Shown here: one piece after another, positions 1-6,721 of the stretch
Numbering within the stretch: position 1 is the stretch's first letter
Layout: every line of letters begins with the position of its first letter
From: Deltaproteobacteria bacterium
GTDB lineage: Bacteria; Desulfobacterota; Desulfobaccia; Desulfobaccales; 0-14-0-80-60-11
DNA: 10,168 nucleotides
Direction: 5' to 3'
NCBI GenBank assembly: GCA_023381945.1
Contig: JAMCQY010000329.1
Coordinates: 1 to 10,168 of the forward strand
Notes under the pieces: model-generated
Told to the model about the DNA's origin: nothing
The model's database searches: none
The model's input: the letters and a program-made list of their open reading frames with translations, nothing else
Position numbers and translations under genes: made by a program

Positions 1-171
1 CTGCCGGTATGGCGATTTTGGTAATATTCAATCTAAATTCAATAACAGAAAAGGCTAAGGGTATAAAGCAATTTACGGAAGGGAGAAGGGATTTTTGGAG
101 TTACATAGGGGTAGTAGACTTGTAGAGGCGGGTTTGAAACCCGCCCCTACGATTTTTTCAACCCAACACCG
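1..171. other. AT-rich intergenic stretch past the cstA stop
   Basis: I see no coding region here. The first 100 bases are AT-rich and contain no convincing reading frame on either strand. The only structured element is the palindrome at 122-150, annotated separately. On the plus strand a run of six T (153-158) follows the palindrome. On the cstA (minus) strand that run is an A tract that precedes it. Confidence 0.5.
122..150. repeat. 29-base near-perfect palindrome downstream of cstA
   Basis: Bases 122-135 pair with 137-150 around a single central G at 136, giving 13 of 14 possible pairs; the one mismatch is A126 against C146. The arms read GTAGAGGCGGGTTT and AAACCCGCCCCTAC. The hairpin lies 22 bases past the cstA stop codon. 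A T run follows it on the plus strand only, so it is not a standard intrinsic terminator for cstA, although it could still stop polymerase or protect the mRNA 3' end. From memory, closely similar GGGGCGGGTTT/AAACCCGCCCC palindromes recur between genes in Desulfobacterota and other genomes. Membership of a dispersed repeat family is therefore likely but cannot be shown from one copy. Confidence 0.7.
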
Positions 172-1980
172 CTATTCCGGCACCACTTCCAAGACCTGGT
201 CGCCGGCCTCGTCCCACACTGTAGTCTTCACCTTGAGCAGCTCGGCCCATCTTCTAAACGCCCCGACAAAGACGATGACCATGAGCACCATGATGATAAC
301 GGCCAGGGTGCCCAGCAGGTAAAGCCCTTTAGGAAAAAAGTTCATGACGTTTTCATAGCCGGCCCACATGGTGATAAAGGCCATGACCACCCCCGGCCCC
401 GCGGTGATCCAGGCGTATTTGGCCTTGTTCATCCGGATGATCATGGTGGTGGTGATGATCAGCCCGCTGGAGGCCAGGAGCTGGTTGCTCATGCCAAACA
501 AGGGCCAGATGGTGGTGATATCCCCCGTATAGACCAGATAACCCCAGGAGAGGACAAAGAGGAAACTGGTGATCACAATGCCCGGCATCCAGCGCCGTTC
601 CAGAAATTTCGGATAGACTTTGCCGAACATTTCCTGCAGGAAGAAGCGGCCCACCCGGGTGCCGGTGTCCACGGCGGTGAGAATAAAGACCGCCTCAAAC
701 ATGATGGCAAAATGATACCAGTACGCCATCAGGTGCTTCATGAAGGGGATGGAGGAGAAGATGTAGGCCATGCCCACGGCCAGGGAGACGGCCCCGCCCG
801 GGCGGCCCTGGATGGTTTCCCCCACCTCCCGGGCCAGTTCGGGCAAATGAACCGTGCTCACGCCCAGTTTGGCAAAGGCCGCCGGCGCCGCATTGATGGC
901 GAAATAGTCGGCCGGCACCAGGACGCAGGCGGCAATCAGGGCCATGATGGCCACAAAGCCTTCCACCAGCATGGCGCCATAGCCCACGAACAGGACGTCA
1001 CGTTCATTGCCGATCATCTTTGGGGTGGTGCCGGTGCCAATGATGGCATGGAAGCCGGATAAGGCCCCGCAGGCAATAATGATAAAGACAAAGGGGAAGA
1101 CCGCCCCCGGAAAAATGGGGCCGCCACCATGGACAAACTTGGTGATCGGCTCCATCATGAAGGTGGGCCGGACAAAAAGGATGCCCAGGGCCAGGGCGGT
1201 AATGGTGCCAATCTTCAGGTAGGTGGAGAGATAATCCCGGGGGCAGAGGAGCAGCCATACCGGCAGCACCGAAGCCACAAAGCCGTAAATCGGGATAAAG
1301 ATCGAAATCTGCTTCTTGCTCAGGGTGAACAGCGAGGCCAAAGCCGGATGTTCCACGATATAAGGTCCGGCCAGGACCGCGGCGAACAGCAGAACGACGC
1401 CGATGATGCTGGTCCCCAGAACGTCGCCATGCCGCCAGACGTGCAGGTAGACCCCCATCAACAGGGCAATGGGAATGGTGGAAAAGACCGTAAAGGTGCC
1501 CCAGGGGCTGGAAAACATGGCGTTGACCACTGCCAACGACAGGCCGGCCAGAGTAAGGATGAGGATGAAGAGCACCGCCACCGAGGCCACGTTGCCCACA
1601 GTCCGGCCGATTTCGCTCTCGGCGATCTTGGCCAGACTCTGGCCTTTATGGCGCACCGAGGCAAAGAGCACCACCATATCATGCACTGCACCGGCCACCA
1701 CCGCCCCGATGATGATCCACAGGGCTCCCGGCAAGTAGCCGAACTGGGCCGCCAGCACCGGCCCCAGGAGGGGGCCGGCCGCGGCAATGGCGGCGAAATG
1801 ATGGCCAAAGAGGACAAATTTATTAGTCTGGACATAGTCGATGCCGTCGGCCATTTTCACCGACGGCGTCAACCGGTCCACCTTCAGTTCCAGGACCCGG
1901 TTGGCGATGAACAAACCATAAAAGCGATAGGCCAGGGCAAATACGCATAAGGCGACGAAGACCAGGGTTAAAGCATTCAT
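172..1980 (-). CDS. cstA: CstA-family carbon starvation transporter
   Basis: This is an integral inner-membrane protein of the CstA/BtsT family (602 aa). Characterised relatives take up pyruvate with protons or are linked to peptide use under carbon starvation; the substrate here is an inference. The hydrophobic profile gives well over a dozen membrane segments from residue 3 to about 575. Family signatures are present: NKFVLFGHHFAAIAAAGPL (53-71), AVHDMVVLFASVRHKGQS (98-115), the loop CPRDYLSTYLKIG (246-258), ACGALSGFHAIIGTGTTPK (303-321), AVDTGTRVGRFFLQE (436-450) and WPLFGMSNQLLA (492-503). At about 600 residues it is the short form; E. coli CstA and BtsT are about 700. The start is supported by GAGGGG, 7 bases before the ATG. 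It stands 153 bases downstream of the universal stress gene, with a hairpin in the leader and a palindrome past the stop. Its tail (about 576-602) is charged and probably cytoplasmic. Confidence 0.95.
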   Translation of the reverse strand: MNALTLVFVALCVFALAYRFYGLFIANRVLELKVDRLTPSVKMADGIDYVQTNKFVLFGHHFAAIAAAGPLLGPVLAAQFGYLPGALWIIIGAVVAGAVHDMVVLFASVRHKGQSLAKIAESEIGRTVGNVASVAVLFILILTLAGLSLAVVNAMFSSPWGTFTVFSTIPIALLMGVYLHVWRHGDVLGTSIIGVVLLFAAVLAGPYIVEHPALASLFTLSKKQISIFIPIYGFVASVLPVWLLLCPRDYLSTYLKIGTITALALGILFVRPTFMMEPITKFVHGGGPIFPGAVFPFVFIIIACGALSGFHAIIGTGTTPKMIGNERDVLFVGYGAMLVEGFVAIMALIAACVLVPADYFAINAAPAAFAKLGVSTVHLPELAREVGETIQGRPGGAVSLAVGMAYIFSSIPFMKHLMAYWYHFAIMFEAVFILTAVDTGTRVGRFFLQEMFGKVYPKFLERRWMPGIVITSFLFVLSWGYLVYTGDITTIWPLFGMSNQLLASSGLIITTTMIIRMNKAKYAWITAGPGVVMAFITMWAGYENVMNFFPKGLYLLGTLAVIIMVLMVIVFVGAFRRWAELLKVKTTVWDEAGDQVLEVVPE

Positions 1981-1987
1981 TCTTAAG

Positions 1988-1993
1988 CCCCTC
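1988..1993 (-). promoter_or_regulatory. Ribosome binding site of cstA
   Basis: On the minus strand this reads GAGGGG and lies 7 bases before the ATG at 1980. It supports the annotated start. Confidence 0.7.
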
Positions 1994-2010
1994 TTGAAAA
2001 GTTCTTGGTA

Positions 2011-2031
2011 GTACAGGCGGTTCGCCTGTGC
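2011..2031. repeat. Hairpin in the cstA leader
   Basis: ACAGGCG (2013-2019) pairs perfectly with CGCCTGT (2023-2029) around the loop GTT. The stem extends by one wobble pair (2012/2030) and one G-C pair (2011/2031), giving 9 pairs. It lies 31-51 bases upstream of the cstA start, in the likely 5' leader, and is flanked by GC-rich sequence (2030-2053) that forms a further small stem (AAGC at 2043-2046 with GCTT at 2051-2054). It may be a dispersed intergenic palindrome or a leader structure affecting cstA expression. There is no U tract on the minus strand, so it is not an obvious attenuator. Confidence 0.55.
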
Positions 2032-2054
2032 CGCGCCGGCTCAAGCTGCGGCTT

Positions 2055-2071
2055 ATCAAGATCTTGTTGAT
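2055..2071. promoter_or_regulatory. Possible operator upstream of cstA
   Basis: The 10-base perfect palindrome CAAGATCTTG (2057-2066) overlaps a second inverted pair, ATCAA (2055-2059) and TTGAT (2067-2071). Two-fold symmetric sites of this size between genes can bind dimeric regulators. It lies 77-91 bases upstream of the cstA start, a sensible promoter-proximal distance. No regulator is encoded nearby, and I cannot match it to a known consensus. Confidence 0.25.
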
Positions 2072-2133
2072 GATGGATAATTAGTCCAAAAAAATTGTTA
2101 ATATTCCTAAGCGGTCCGGCTTACCCGGGCCGG

Positions 2134-2556
2134 TTACATGGAAAAATAATCCAGTTCGCTCTTATGCTCCGGCGGCTTCGGTGGCAGCACCCTGACCAGG
2201 AGAACCGGCGCCGAAGCGTGCCTGAGAACCCTTTGGGCCACGCTGCCCATCAGCCAGGCGAACTCCCCGGCGCCATGGGTGGCTATGATAATGAGATCCA
2301 CTTGGTTATCACCGGCATAGGCGATAATCTCCTGCGCCGGGTTGCCTTGCCTGTAGACCCAGGTGGCCTGCAGATTTTTCTCCTGCAGGCTCGCGGTAGT
2401 CTGTTCCATATAATGCTGGATGGCGCTCCCTCTGCCGGAACCCACCGCCAGCAGCACCAACTGGGCATTAGATAATTTCGCCAAATCTTCGGCTTGAGGA
2501 ATAACCTTGGCGGCCAATTCCGAGCCATCCAGCGGGACCAAGATCTTGTTAAACAC
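2134..2556 (-). CDS. Universal stress protein (UspA family)
   Basis: This is a single-domain cytoplasmic Usp protein (140 aa from the start chosen here), usually a dimeric nucleotide-binding stress protein. The N-terminal strand KILVPLDGSELA carries the family's conserved Asp after VPL. The core VDLIIIATHGAGEFAWLMGS is followed by VAQRVLRHASAPVLLVR, the typical last helix and strand. The canonical ATP loop is G-x2-G-x9-G-S/T; here it is shortened to G-A-G then six residues then G-S, so ATP binding is uncertain. The longest frame begins at a GTG at 2560-2562 that overlaps the AAGGAGG ribosome binding site. The next in-frame GTG at 2554-2556 has 5-base spacing and directly precedes FNKILVPLDGS, so I chose it. 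Its neighbour cstA is also a starvation-type gene, but separate transcription seems likely. Confidence 0.92.
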   Translation of the reverse strand: MFNKILVPLDGSELAAKVIPQAEDLAKLSNAQLVLLAVGSGRGSAIQHYMEQTTASLQEKNLQATWVYRQGNPAQEIIAYAGDNQVDLIIIATHGAGEFAWLMGSVAQRVLRHASAPVLLVRVLPPKPPEHKSELDYFSM

Positions 2557-2561
2557 TCGCA

Positions 2562-2568
2562 CCTCCTT
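2562..2568 (-). promoter_or_regulatory. Ribosome binding site that decides the Usp start
   Basis: The minus strand reads AAGGAGG, followed by TGCGA and then GTG. The upstream in-frame GTG shares its first base with this site and could not be used efficiently with it. The downstream GTG at 2556 has ideal spacing. Confidence 0.65.
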
Positions 2569-2692
2569 CGTTTTTCCGGCTTGGTGATGCCCCGGTCTCG
2601 GAGCGTTTGCACAAATGGATCAGGCCTGGCCCGGCAAAAGCAGGCGCAACCGGGGCCGGCAGCAGGTCCCTTTGTGCACTTGTTTCCTCATA

Positions 2693-2704
2693 GATAATAT
2701 TATC
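2693..2704. promoter_or_regulatory. 12-base perfect palindrome, possible operator or promoter core
   Basis: GATAATATTATC is a perfect 12-base palindrome, about 137 bases upstream of the Usp start. It also contains GATAAT and TATTAT, which resemble a -10 box on either strand. No good -35 box lies 16-18 bases away on the minus strand. It could be an operator or an unwinding-prone promoter element; the evidence is only symmetry and position. Confidence 0.3.
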
Positions 2705-2821
2705 ACGATTACCCTCAGTGGGGACCGAAAAAAATGGGCTGGGTAAGCTGGCAGGATTCCTGTGCGTTTGGCTGATTTGCCGGATTATGGGAAGGATGAA
2801 GAAGGATCGAAGTTTGTTGAG

Positions 2822-2843
2822 TTCGGCAACCCCCCCTGCCAAA
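2822..2843 (-). terminator. Stem-loop after the membrane-protein gene
   Basis: In minus-strand RNA, UUUGGCA pairs with UGCCGAA (7 pairs, one U-G) around a loop of seven G and one U. It begins 29 bases past the membrane-gene stop. No U tract follows, so it is a weak candidate for a terminator or 3' stabilising structure. Confidence 0.3.
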
Positions 2844-2861
2844 GGCGTGCTAATCTCTGAT

Positions 2862-2887
2862 ATTATATAGCTTTAGACGGATTTCAA
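2862..2887 (-). promoter_or_regulatory. Weak promoter-like pair at the 3' end of the membrane gene
   Basis: On the minus strand a perfect TATAAT (2862-2867) is preceded by TTGAAA (2882-2887), five of six matches to TTGACA. The spacer is only 14 bases, shorter than the normal 16-18. It would drive transcription toward usp across a leader of about 300 bases. The short spacer makes it doubtful. Confidence 0.22.
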
Positions 2888-3862
2888 TATGCTGCTAATT
2901 GGTGCGGCGAGAATTGGCGCCATGATGGAGATACACTGGGTTAATTGATTGCTGAGGGTGAAGGAAAATCCGTGTTCATTGAGCCATTGTTCTGCTTCTT
3001 TGGGTGCCATGGCTGTTTTGCCTCTGGTAATCTGTTTCACTGCCTGGTTTTGCAAGTAAACAGTAGATGGCACGTAAGTTGCCACTAAGACCAGGGTGAA
3101 AGCGACACCCCAATAAGCGGAAATTGACCAGGCGACTCCGGCGATTTTGGAGCTGAGGACCGGATTGTTCACCAGGCTTGCGGTCCAATTGAGCCACATA
3201 CTCATGTGCAGGATACCGAAGACCAGAAATGCCGATCCGACATTAATAATTTCTTTCAGCCTGCGCATCCGTTTGGCCAGGTAGTCGGGATGCAATTTAC
3301 ATGGCACTGTCGGCAAGCGTAGCGTCGCACATATGGCCAAAAGTAAGATTATAGGCGTAACCGACGCGAGGATATTGATGATGAGGATAATTATATAGAC
3401 ATGCAGAAGAAAGACGTTACTGAACATCTCCGATCGTATCAGCATCTGGTAGGTGAATCCGAATATGAGTTCATACAAGGCATTTTTGACTTGACCGCCG
3501 TAAAGCAGGTACCCAATGTTTCCAAGACTGAGTATTGTGCCGATAATAACGGTCCAGGCAAGTTGCCACCGCCTGAGATGCAATTTGATGGTCGACAGGG
3601 CGATAGTAATTGACATGACAGGTATGATAATGTTCAAGAGGGCCGAGGCGAGCCACATATACCTGGCCTTTAGTTCGGTCAACAAATGGGGAAGATCGGG
3701 CGTAGCATTAGCTTTCACCGCCGGGGCGAGTTTTTCAATGATGAAAACGGCGGGGTCAATAACACTTAATTCAAATAAGAAGCAGGCGAAAAGATACACC
3801 AGCAAAGGTGGCGCCAGGTAGAGCAATTCCCGTTGGGGCTTGTATTTTTTAAGGCCGGCCAT
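2873..3862 (-). CDS. Orphan multi-pass membrane protein of unknown function
   Basis: I do not recognise this 329-aa protein. It starts with a basic stretch (KKYKPQR, 5-11). Hydrophobic segments lie at about 13-35, 69-91, 101-122, 148-182 (long enough for one tilted or two short helices), 207-230 and 243-267, so about six membrane helices. A mostly polar region of about 65 residues before 100 and the basic loop HPDYLAKRMRRLKE (191-204), probably cytoplasmic, divide them. The C-terminal part (268-329) has a soluble segment, APKEAEQWLNEHGFSF (286-301), and a hydrophobic end, SIMAPILAAPISSIL, that could lie on or in the membrane. No transporter or enzyme signature is visible. It is less GC-rich than its neighbours (24/60 GC at 3361-3420 and 25/60 at 3721-3780, against 37/60 at 8461-8520), which may indicate separate origin. 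No strong ribosome binding site precedes the ATG; AAAGG is 13 bases away. Confidence 0.85.
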   Translation of the reverse strand: MAGLKKYKPQRELLYLAPPLLVYLFACFLFELSVIDPAVFIIEKLAPAVKANATPDLPHLLTELKARYMWLASALLNIIIPVMSITIALSTIKLHLRRWQLAWTVIIGTILSLGNIGYLLYGGQVKNALYELIFGFTYQMLIRSEMFSNVFLLHVYIIILIINILASVTPIILLLAICATLRLPTVPCKLHPDYLAKRMRRLKEIINVGSAFLVFGILHMSMWLNWTASLVNNPVLSSKIAGVAWSISAYWGVAFTLVLVATYVPSTVYLQNQAVKQITRGKTAMAPKEAEQWLNEHGFSFTLSNQLTQCISIMAPILAAPISSILKSV

Positions 3863-3882
3863 TGAAATTTAATTGCCTTTAG

Positions 3883-3909
3883 AGAATATTTGGAAAAGAA
3901 GCCTGGCAA
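3883..3909 (-). promoter_or_regulatory. Candidate promoter of the membrane-protein gene
   Basis: On the minus strand TTGCCA (3904-3909, five of six to TTGACA) and TATTCT (3883-3888, four of six to TATAAT) are separated by 15 bases, slightly short. The start codon lies 20 bases further on. It would give a short AU-rich leader. Confidence 0.3.
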
Positions 3910-3997
3910 TCCGTAAATCGTTCTGAATAGTCGCAGGCTGACATGGCGAGGCCTGCCGAGCCAGCCAGCCTTTACAACCTTTTGACTTCCAGGTAAC

Positions 3998-4105
3998 TCA
4001 GTTCAGGCGCTTCACTACCGGTGGCTTCCAGGTGCCCTTAAGAACCGACTCCTTTGGCCAGTAGAACCGCAGCATCAGGTCGAATTCACCGGCAGCCGGT
4101 GAAGA
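3998..4105 (-). pseudogene. C-terminal remnant of a DUF1254/DUF1214 family protein
   Basis: The minus-strand frame ending at the TGA (3998-4000) encodes about 35 residues that include AGEFDLMLRFYWPKESVL and then KGTWKPPVVKRLN. This is the very end of DUF1214-domain proteins, whose C-termini characteristically read like APxGxFxLxLRLYWPKxxxLxGTWKPPxVxR. DUF1254/DUF1214 proteins are several hundred residues long; here the frame runs into a stop at 4133-4135 and nothing upstream resembles the rest of the family. The only in-frame ATG (4121-4123) has no good ribosome binding site. I read it as the 3' stump of a deleted or recombined gene. The conserved WPKE and GTWKPP words make the family match firm despite the short length. 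Confidence 0.72.
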
Positions 4106-4169
4106 TCTCTTTAATTTTGCCATCTTTGATCTTCACGATGATTCCCTCTATCGTCAGAGCCACTTTCAT
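4086..4169 (-). pseudogene. Short frame abutting the DUF1214 remnant
   Basis: A 27-codon minus-strand frame starts at ATG (4167-4169) and stops at TGA (4086-4088), overlapping the DUF1214 frame by 20 bases in another register. It reads MKVALTIEG, then IIVKIKDGKIKEIFTG. In the same register, PDWPVGKIGFD precedes the ATG back to a stop at about 4217. The regular alternation looks like beta strands of a real protein. The DGKIKE ending vaguely recalls NTF2/SnoaL-like C-termini, but it is too short to assign. No ribosome binding site precedes it. It is probably the end of a second broken gene fused to the DUF1214 stump by deletion. Confidence 0.3.
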
Positions 4170-4275
4170 ATCAAAACCGATCTTGCCCACCGGCCAGTCT
4201 GGACATAACGTGGGCTTTCCTTAGCCACTCTGAGAGAACTGAATTTCGCTTTCCCACGCCGCACCAACGCTCGGC

Positions 4276-6708
4276 TTATCTCTGGCGCTGAAAAACGAGC
4301 ACGCTGTTGGCCGGCATCCGCACAGTGAATTCGCCACTGGCAGAAGGGATCAATCCCTGATTAGCCAAGCCACTGCCGCCATAGGCCGCGGCGTCGCTGT
4401 TGAAGATTTCCCGCCACTGCCCATCGATGAGGCGCGGATTCTGAATGCCATAGCCATCGATAAAGGAGGTATTGTTCAGGCTGGCCACAATCAAGAGCTC
4501 TTCGCTCTCCTCCCAACGTCTGAAGGCGAGCACCCGGTTCGCATCGTGGGTGTAAATGATGTCGATATTATGTGACCGCAGAACAAGGCGGGAAAGGCGC
4601 AAGCGAATCAGGTCCTGGTAAAAACGGAAAAGATTGGCACCGGCGCCCCGCCGCAGTGCCGGATAATCCTCTCGAGCGTTTAAGAAATCGGCGTAGCGAT
4701 AAGGCCGGGAGGCGCCCACCTCTTCGCCCATGAAGAACATGGGAATCCCGGGTCCCAGCAAGGTCATGCCGGCGGCAAAGTGCACGCGCGCCTCCGCGTA
4801 GCGTCTGGTTTCGCCTACCAGGGGGGCGTCATTAACTGCAACCATAATGGTCCGCGCCGAATAGACCCGTTGCCCTTCTTCTTCGTGATATGAATTTCCA
4901 GCCTCGTCGTGCGACTCGTGATAGGTAATCTTGCCATAAGCGCTATTCGCCGGAGCAGCCGCGAACCGGGCTAAGGCGAGCGGCCGATTATCACCGTAGC
5001 CAGCCATCTTGAGCAACCTAGCGCGGATCGGGTCGTTCTGAGCGTCGCCGATTAGATCATGGTAGAAATCGGCATACCAAGTGGCGTCGAAACCGAGACC
5101 ACCTTGATGGACAGGCTGAGTTACTGCAGCCCAGCCGGAATGGTCCTCGGCAATCAGAAAGATGTTGGGCTTGACCAGACGCAAGGTTTGGGTCCACTCC
5201 CGCAGAAACTTCTGACCAAAAATGCAGGCATCGTTGACGGGACGACCATCCGCATGAACCACTGCATCGCGATGAATTGCCGTGGTGAGATCAACTCGGA
5301 AGCCGTCGAAATGGAATTCGCTGACCAGGGCGGCAGCGCTGCTGGTGAACATCCTCCGCACCATCTCCTCCCAAAAGCGCGGCCCCCAGCCACTCGAGCC
5401 GTTGTCGATGTAGCCGCCGTCCGGGTTTGGATAGTCGCGAGCCCGGCCCTCGTACCAATAGTAAATGTTATTCTCCGGGGTGTTGGAGTCGTAAGCCCAT
5501 TCGGCCCGTTCGGAATCAAAGGTATAGTGGTTGTAAACCACATCGAGGATGACGGCGATGCCCCGGCGATGACATTCCCGCACGAAGTGCTTGAATTGAT
5601 CACGGCCGCCGCCGGCATATTCGATGGCAAAGTAATGCGATGTGCTGTAACCCCACCCTATCCGGCCCTGGAACTCTGACATCGGCATCAACTCGATGGC
5701 GTTGACCCCCAGGTCGACCAGATAATCCAGGAGTCGAATGGCATCTTCCAGGGTGCCGGCGTCGACACCGCGGTCAAGTCCCAACCCGTCGACGTGGAGT
5801 TCGTAGATAACCAGATCCTCGAGGCGGGTCGGCAAAGGGTGGTTGGGATCGAACTCATTCTGCCAGAACTCATCCGCTGACAGCCATTGGGTCTCGGGCC
5901 AGACGCCTTCGTGAAACAACGTCGTCACCCGTTCCGGGTCGACCACCACCGAGCAGCTCTTGGAGCCGTCTAGGTCCTGGCGCCGGCCGCTCCAGGAGGG
6001 ATCAAGCTCGGGATTAACGTTGCCGCTGCCGATCTGGCAGCGGGAATAGAGGTCCGTACGATAAGCGACGGATCCGTCATCTTTGGTGATGCGAAACATG
6101 TAAGGCGTGTGATCGAAATCCGTGAAGCGGAATAGTTCAGACGAATCGGTCAGACTGGTCGTCCAGATACCAGCTTCGCCGCGCTGCATGGGCAGGGTGG
6201 CAGTGACGCCCCGTCCATCGTTAAAGATATAGCCACCCACCGGTTCACCGCACACCAGTTCAACCTGGCGAGCGTTTGGTGCCCACACCGCGAAGCCGAT
6301 GGCCGGCGTCCTCCGGCGGTTCACCCACAGCTTGTTGGCCCCCAACCTCCGGCAATGAGTGAAATAATACCTCTCAACCTGGTTGGGGCCGCGCAGGGGA
6401 AAGCTGCGGTAACGCTGGATTGCCCCGGGGTCATTAACCTCGGTTGGGATCCCCCACACGTTAGGTTGCAACATTGTATCGACCGACACACCCCACCGGA
6501 ACTCCTGACCGATTTGTCCGTCGTCCAGATTGACTGTGGCCCGGAAGGCGGGACAGCCGTCTTCCGCGGTAAAGGCCGTCATCGGCACCTCGGTCCACTG
6601 CTCGGACCTCAGGCCCTGGGCATCCCAGCTTCCGGTCAAACGGGCGTTGACCAGAAATGGCTGATGCAATCCTGTCAAATACTCAAAGCGTACCGGAACC
6701 AATGCCAT
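4276..6708 (-). CDS. GH13 alpha-glucan enzyme, branching-enzyme-like
   Basis: This 810-aa protein is a cytoplasmic-type (no signal peptide) family GH13 enzyme acting on alpha-glucans. Residues 1-125 form an extra N-terminal module; the phrase NARLTGSWDAQGLRSEQW (21-38) resembles starch-binding modules. Residues 134-260 resemble CBM48 (FAVWAPNARQVEL at 139-151). The catalytic barrel begins near 298 (VIYELHVDGLG). The GH13 conserved regions are intact: DVVYNH (389-394), GFRVDLTTA with nucleophile D473 (469-477), LIAEDHSG with acid E521 (518-525) and HESHDE with D601 (597-602). GWGYSTSHYFA (351-361) follows the branching-enzyme WGY pattern. The C-terminal domain contains NSDAAAYGGSGLANQG (770-785), typical of branching enzymes; malto-oligosyltrehalose trehalohydrolase is the main alternative. 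GGAGG stands 8 bases before the ATG. It follows the VOC gene by 55 bases. Confidence 0.88.
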   Translation of the reverse strand: MALVPVRFEYLTGLHQPFLVNARLTGSWDAQGLRSEQWTEVPMTAFTAEDGCPAFRATVNLDDGQIGQEFRWGVSVDTMLQPNVWGIPTEVNDPGAIQRYRSFPLRGPNQVERYYFTHCRRLGANKLWVNRRRTPAIGFAVWAPNARQVELVCGEPVGGYIFNDGRGVTATLPMQRGEAGIWTTSLTDSSELFRFTDFDHTPYMFRITKDDGSVAYRTDLYSRCQIGSGNVNPELDPSWSGRRQDLDGSKSCSVVVDPERVTTLFHEGVWPETQWLSADEFWQNEFDPNHPLPTRLEDLVIYELHVDGLGLDRGVDAGTLEDAIRLLDYLVDLGVNAIELMPMSEFQGRIGWGYSTSHYFAIEYAGGGRDQFKHFVRECHRRGIAVILDVVYNHYTFDSERAEWAYDSNTPENNIYYWYEGRARDYPNPDGGYIDNGSSGWGPRFWEEMVRRMFTSSAAALVSEFHFDGFRVDLTTAIHRDAVVHADGRPVNDACIFGQKFLREWTQTLRLVKPNIFLIAEDHSGWAAVTQPVHQGGLGFDATWYADFYHDLIGDAQNDPIRARLLKMAGYGDNRPLALARFAAAPANSAYGKITYHESHDEAGNSYHEEEGQRVYSARTIMVAVNDAPLVGETRRYAEARVHFAAGMTLLGPGIPMFFMGEEVGASRPYRYADFLNAREDYPALRRGAGANLFRFYQDLIRLRLSRLVLRSHNIDIIYTHDANRVLAFRRWEESEELLIVASLNNTSFIDGYGIQNPRLIDGQWREIFNSDAAAYGGSGLANQGLIPSASGEFTVRMPANSVLVFQRQR

Positions 6709-6716
6709 GGGGGCAA

Positions 6717-6721
6717 CCTCC
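6717..6721 (-). promoter_or_regulatory. Ribosome binding site of the GH13 gene
   Basis: The minus strand reads GGAGG, 8 bases before the ATG at 6708, within the 55-base gap after the VOC gene. It fixes the start upstream of the extra N-terminal module and shows that the module is translated. Confidence 0.65.

Larger units (their letters stand above)
2569..2872. other. Intergenic region between the membrane gene and usp
   Basis: About 300 bases separate the two genes. A 97-codon minus-strand frame crosses most of it (2549-2842), but its peptide is low in secondary-structure character and resembles no family I know, so I do not call it. The GC-rich part near usp (2620-2670) has short complementary GGCC/CCGG runs without a clear hairpin. 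The palindrome at 2693-2704, the stem-loop at 2822-2843 and the TATAAT at 2862-2867 are listed separately. A promoter for usp should lie here, but I find no convincing -35/-10 pair close to the gene. Confidence 0.4.
3863..4275. other. 413-base gap holding gene remnants
   Basis: No intact gene fits between the GH13 stop and the membrane-gene start. Reading the minus strand in three frames, 3998-4105 encodes a recognisable DUF1214 C-terminus and 4086-4169 encodes a 27-codon frame of other origin; both are listed separately. The part from 4170 to 4275 is broken by stops in every frame and matches nothing I know. The part from 3910 to 3997 contains repeated GGCTGGCTGGC and short GCAGGC/GCCTGC complementarity, but no terminator with a T tract. 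Confidence 0.6.

Noticed and set aside
1129..1950. Long plus-strand reading frame (273 codons) opposite cstA
   Set aside because: It is antisense to a well-matched membrane transporter, its peptide is rich in H, Q, G and D as expected from the reverse of hydrophobic codons, and it resembles no family.
2086..2130. Possible intrinsic terminator after usp
   Set aside because: GGCCCGG/CCGGACC forms an imperfect stem on the minus strand, but the seven-T run lies about 20 bases further on, and a competing TAAGC/GCTTA stem exists. It does not meet the usual hairpin-plus-T-tract layout.
2549..2842. Minus-strand 97-codon frame in the gap upstream of usp
   Set aside because: It overlaps the usp start and ribosome binding site, crosses promoter-like sequence, and its composition is not protein-like.
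3910..3997. GCAGGC/GCCTGC complementarity after the DUF1214 remnant as a terminator
   Set aside because: The loop is about 12 bases, the stem only six pairs, and no T tract follows in either direction.
5059..5679. Plus-strand frame of 206 codons opposite the GH13 catalytic domain
   Set aside because: It lies entirely antisense to conserved catalytic motifs, has no recognisable domain, and is a shadow frame.
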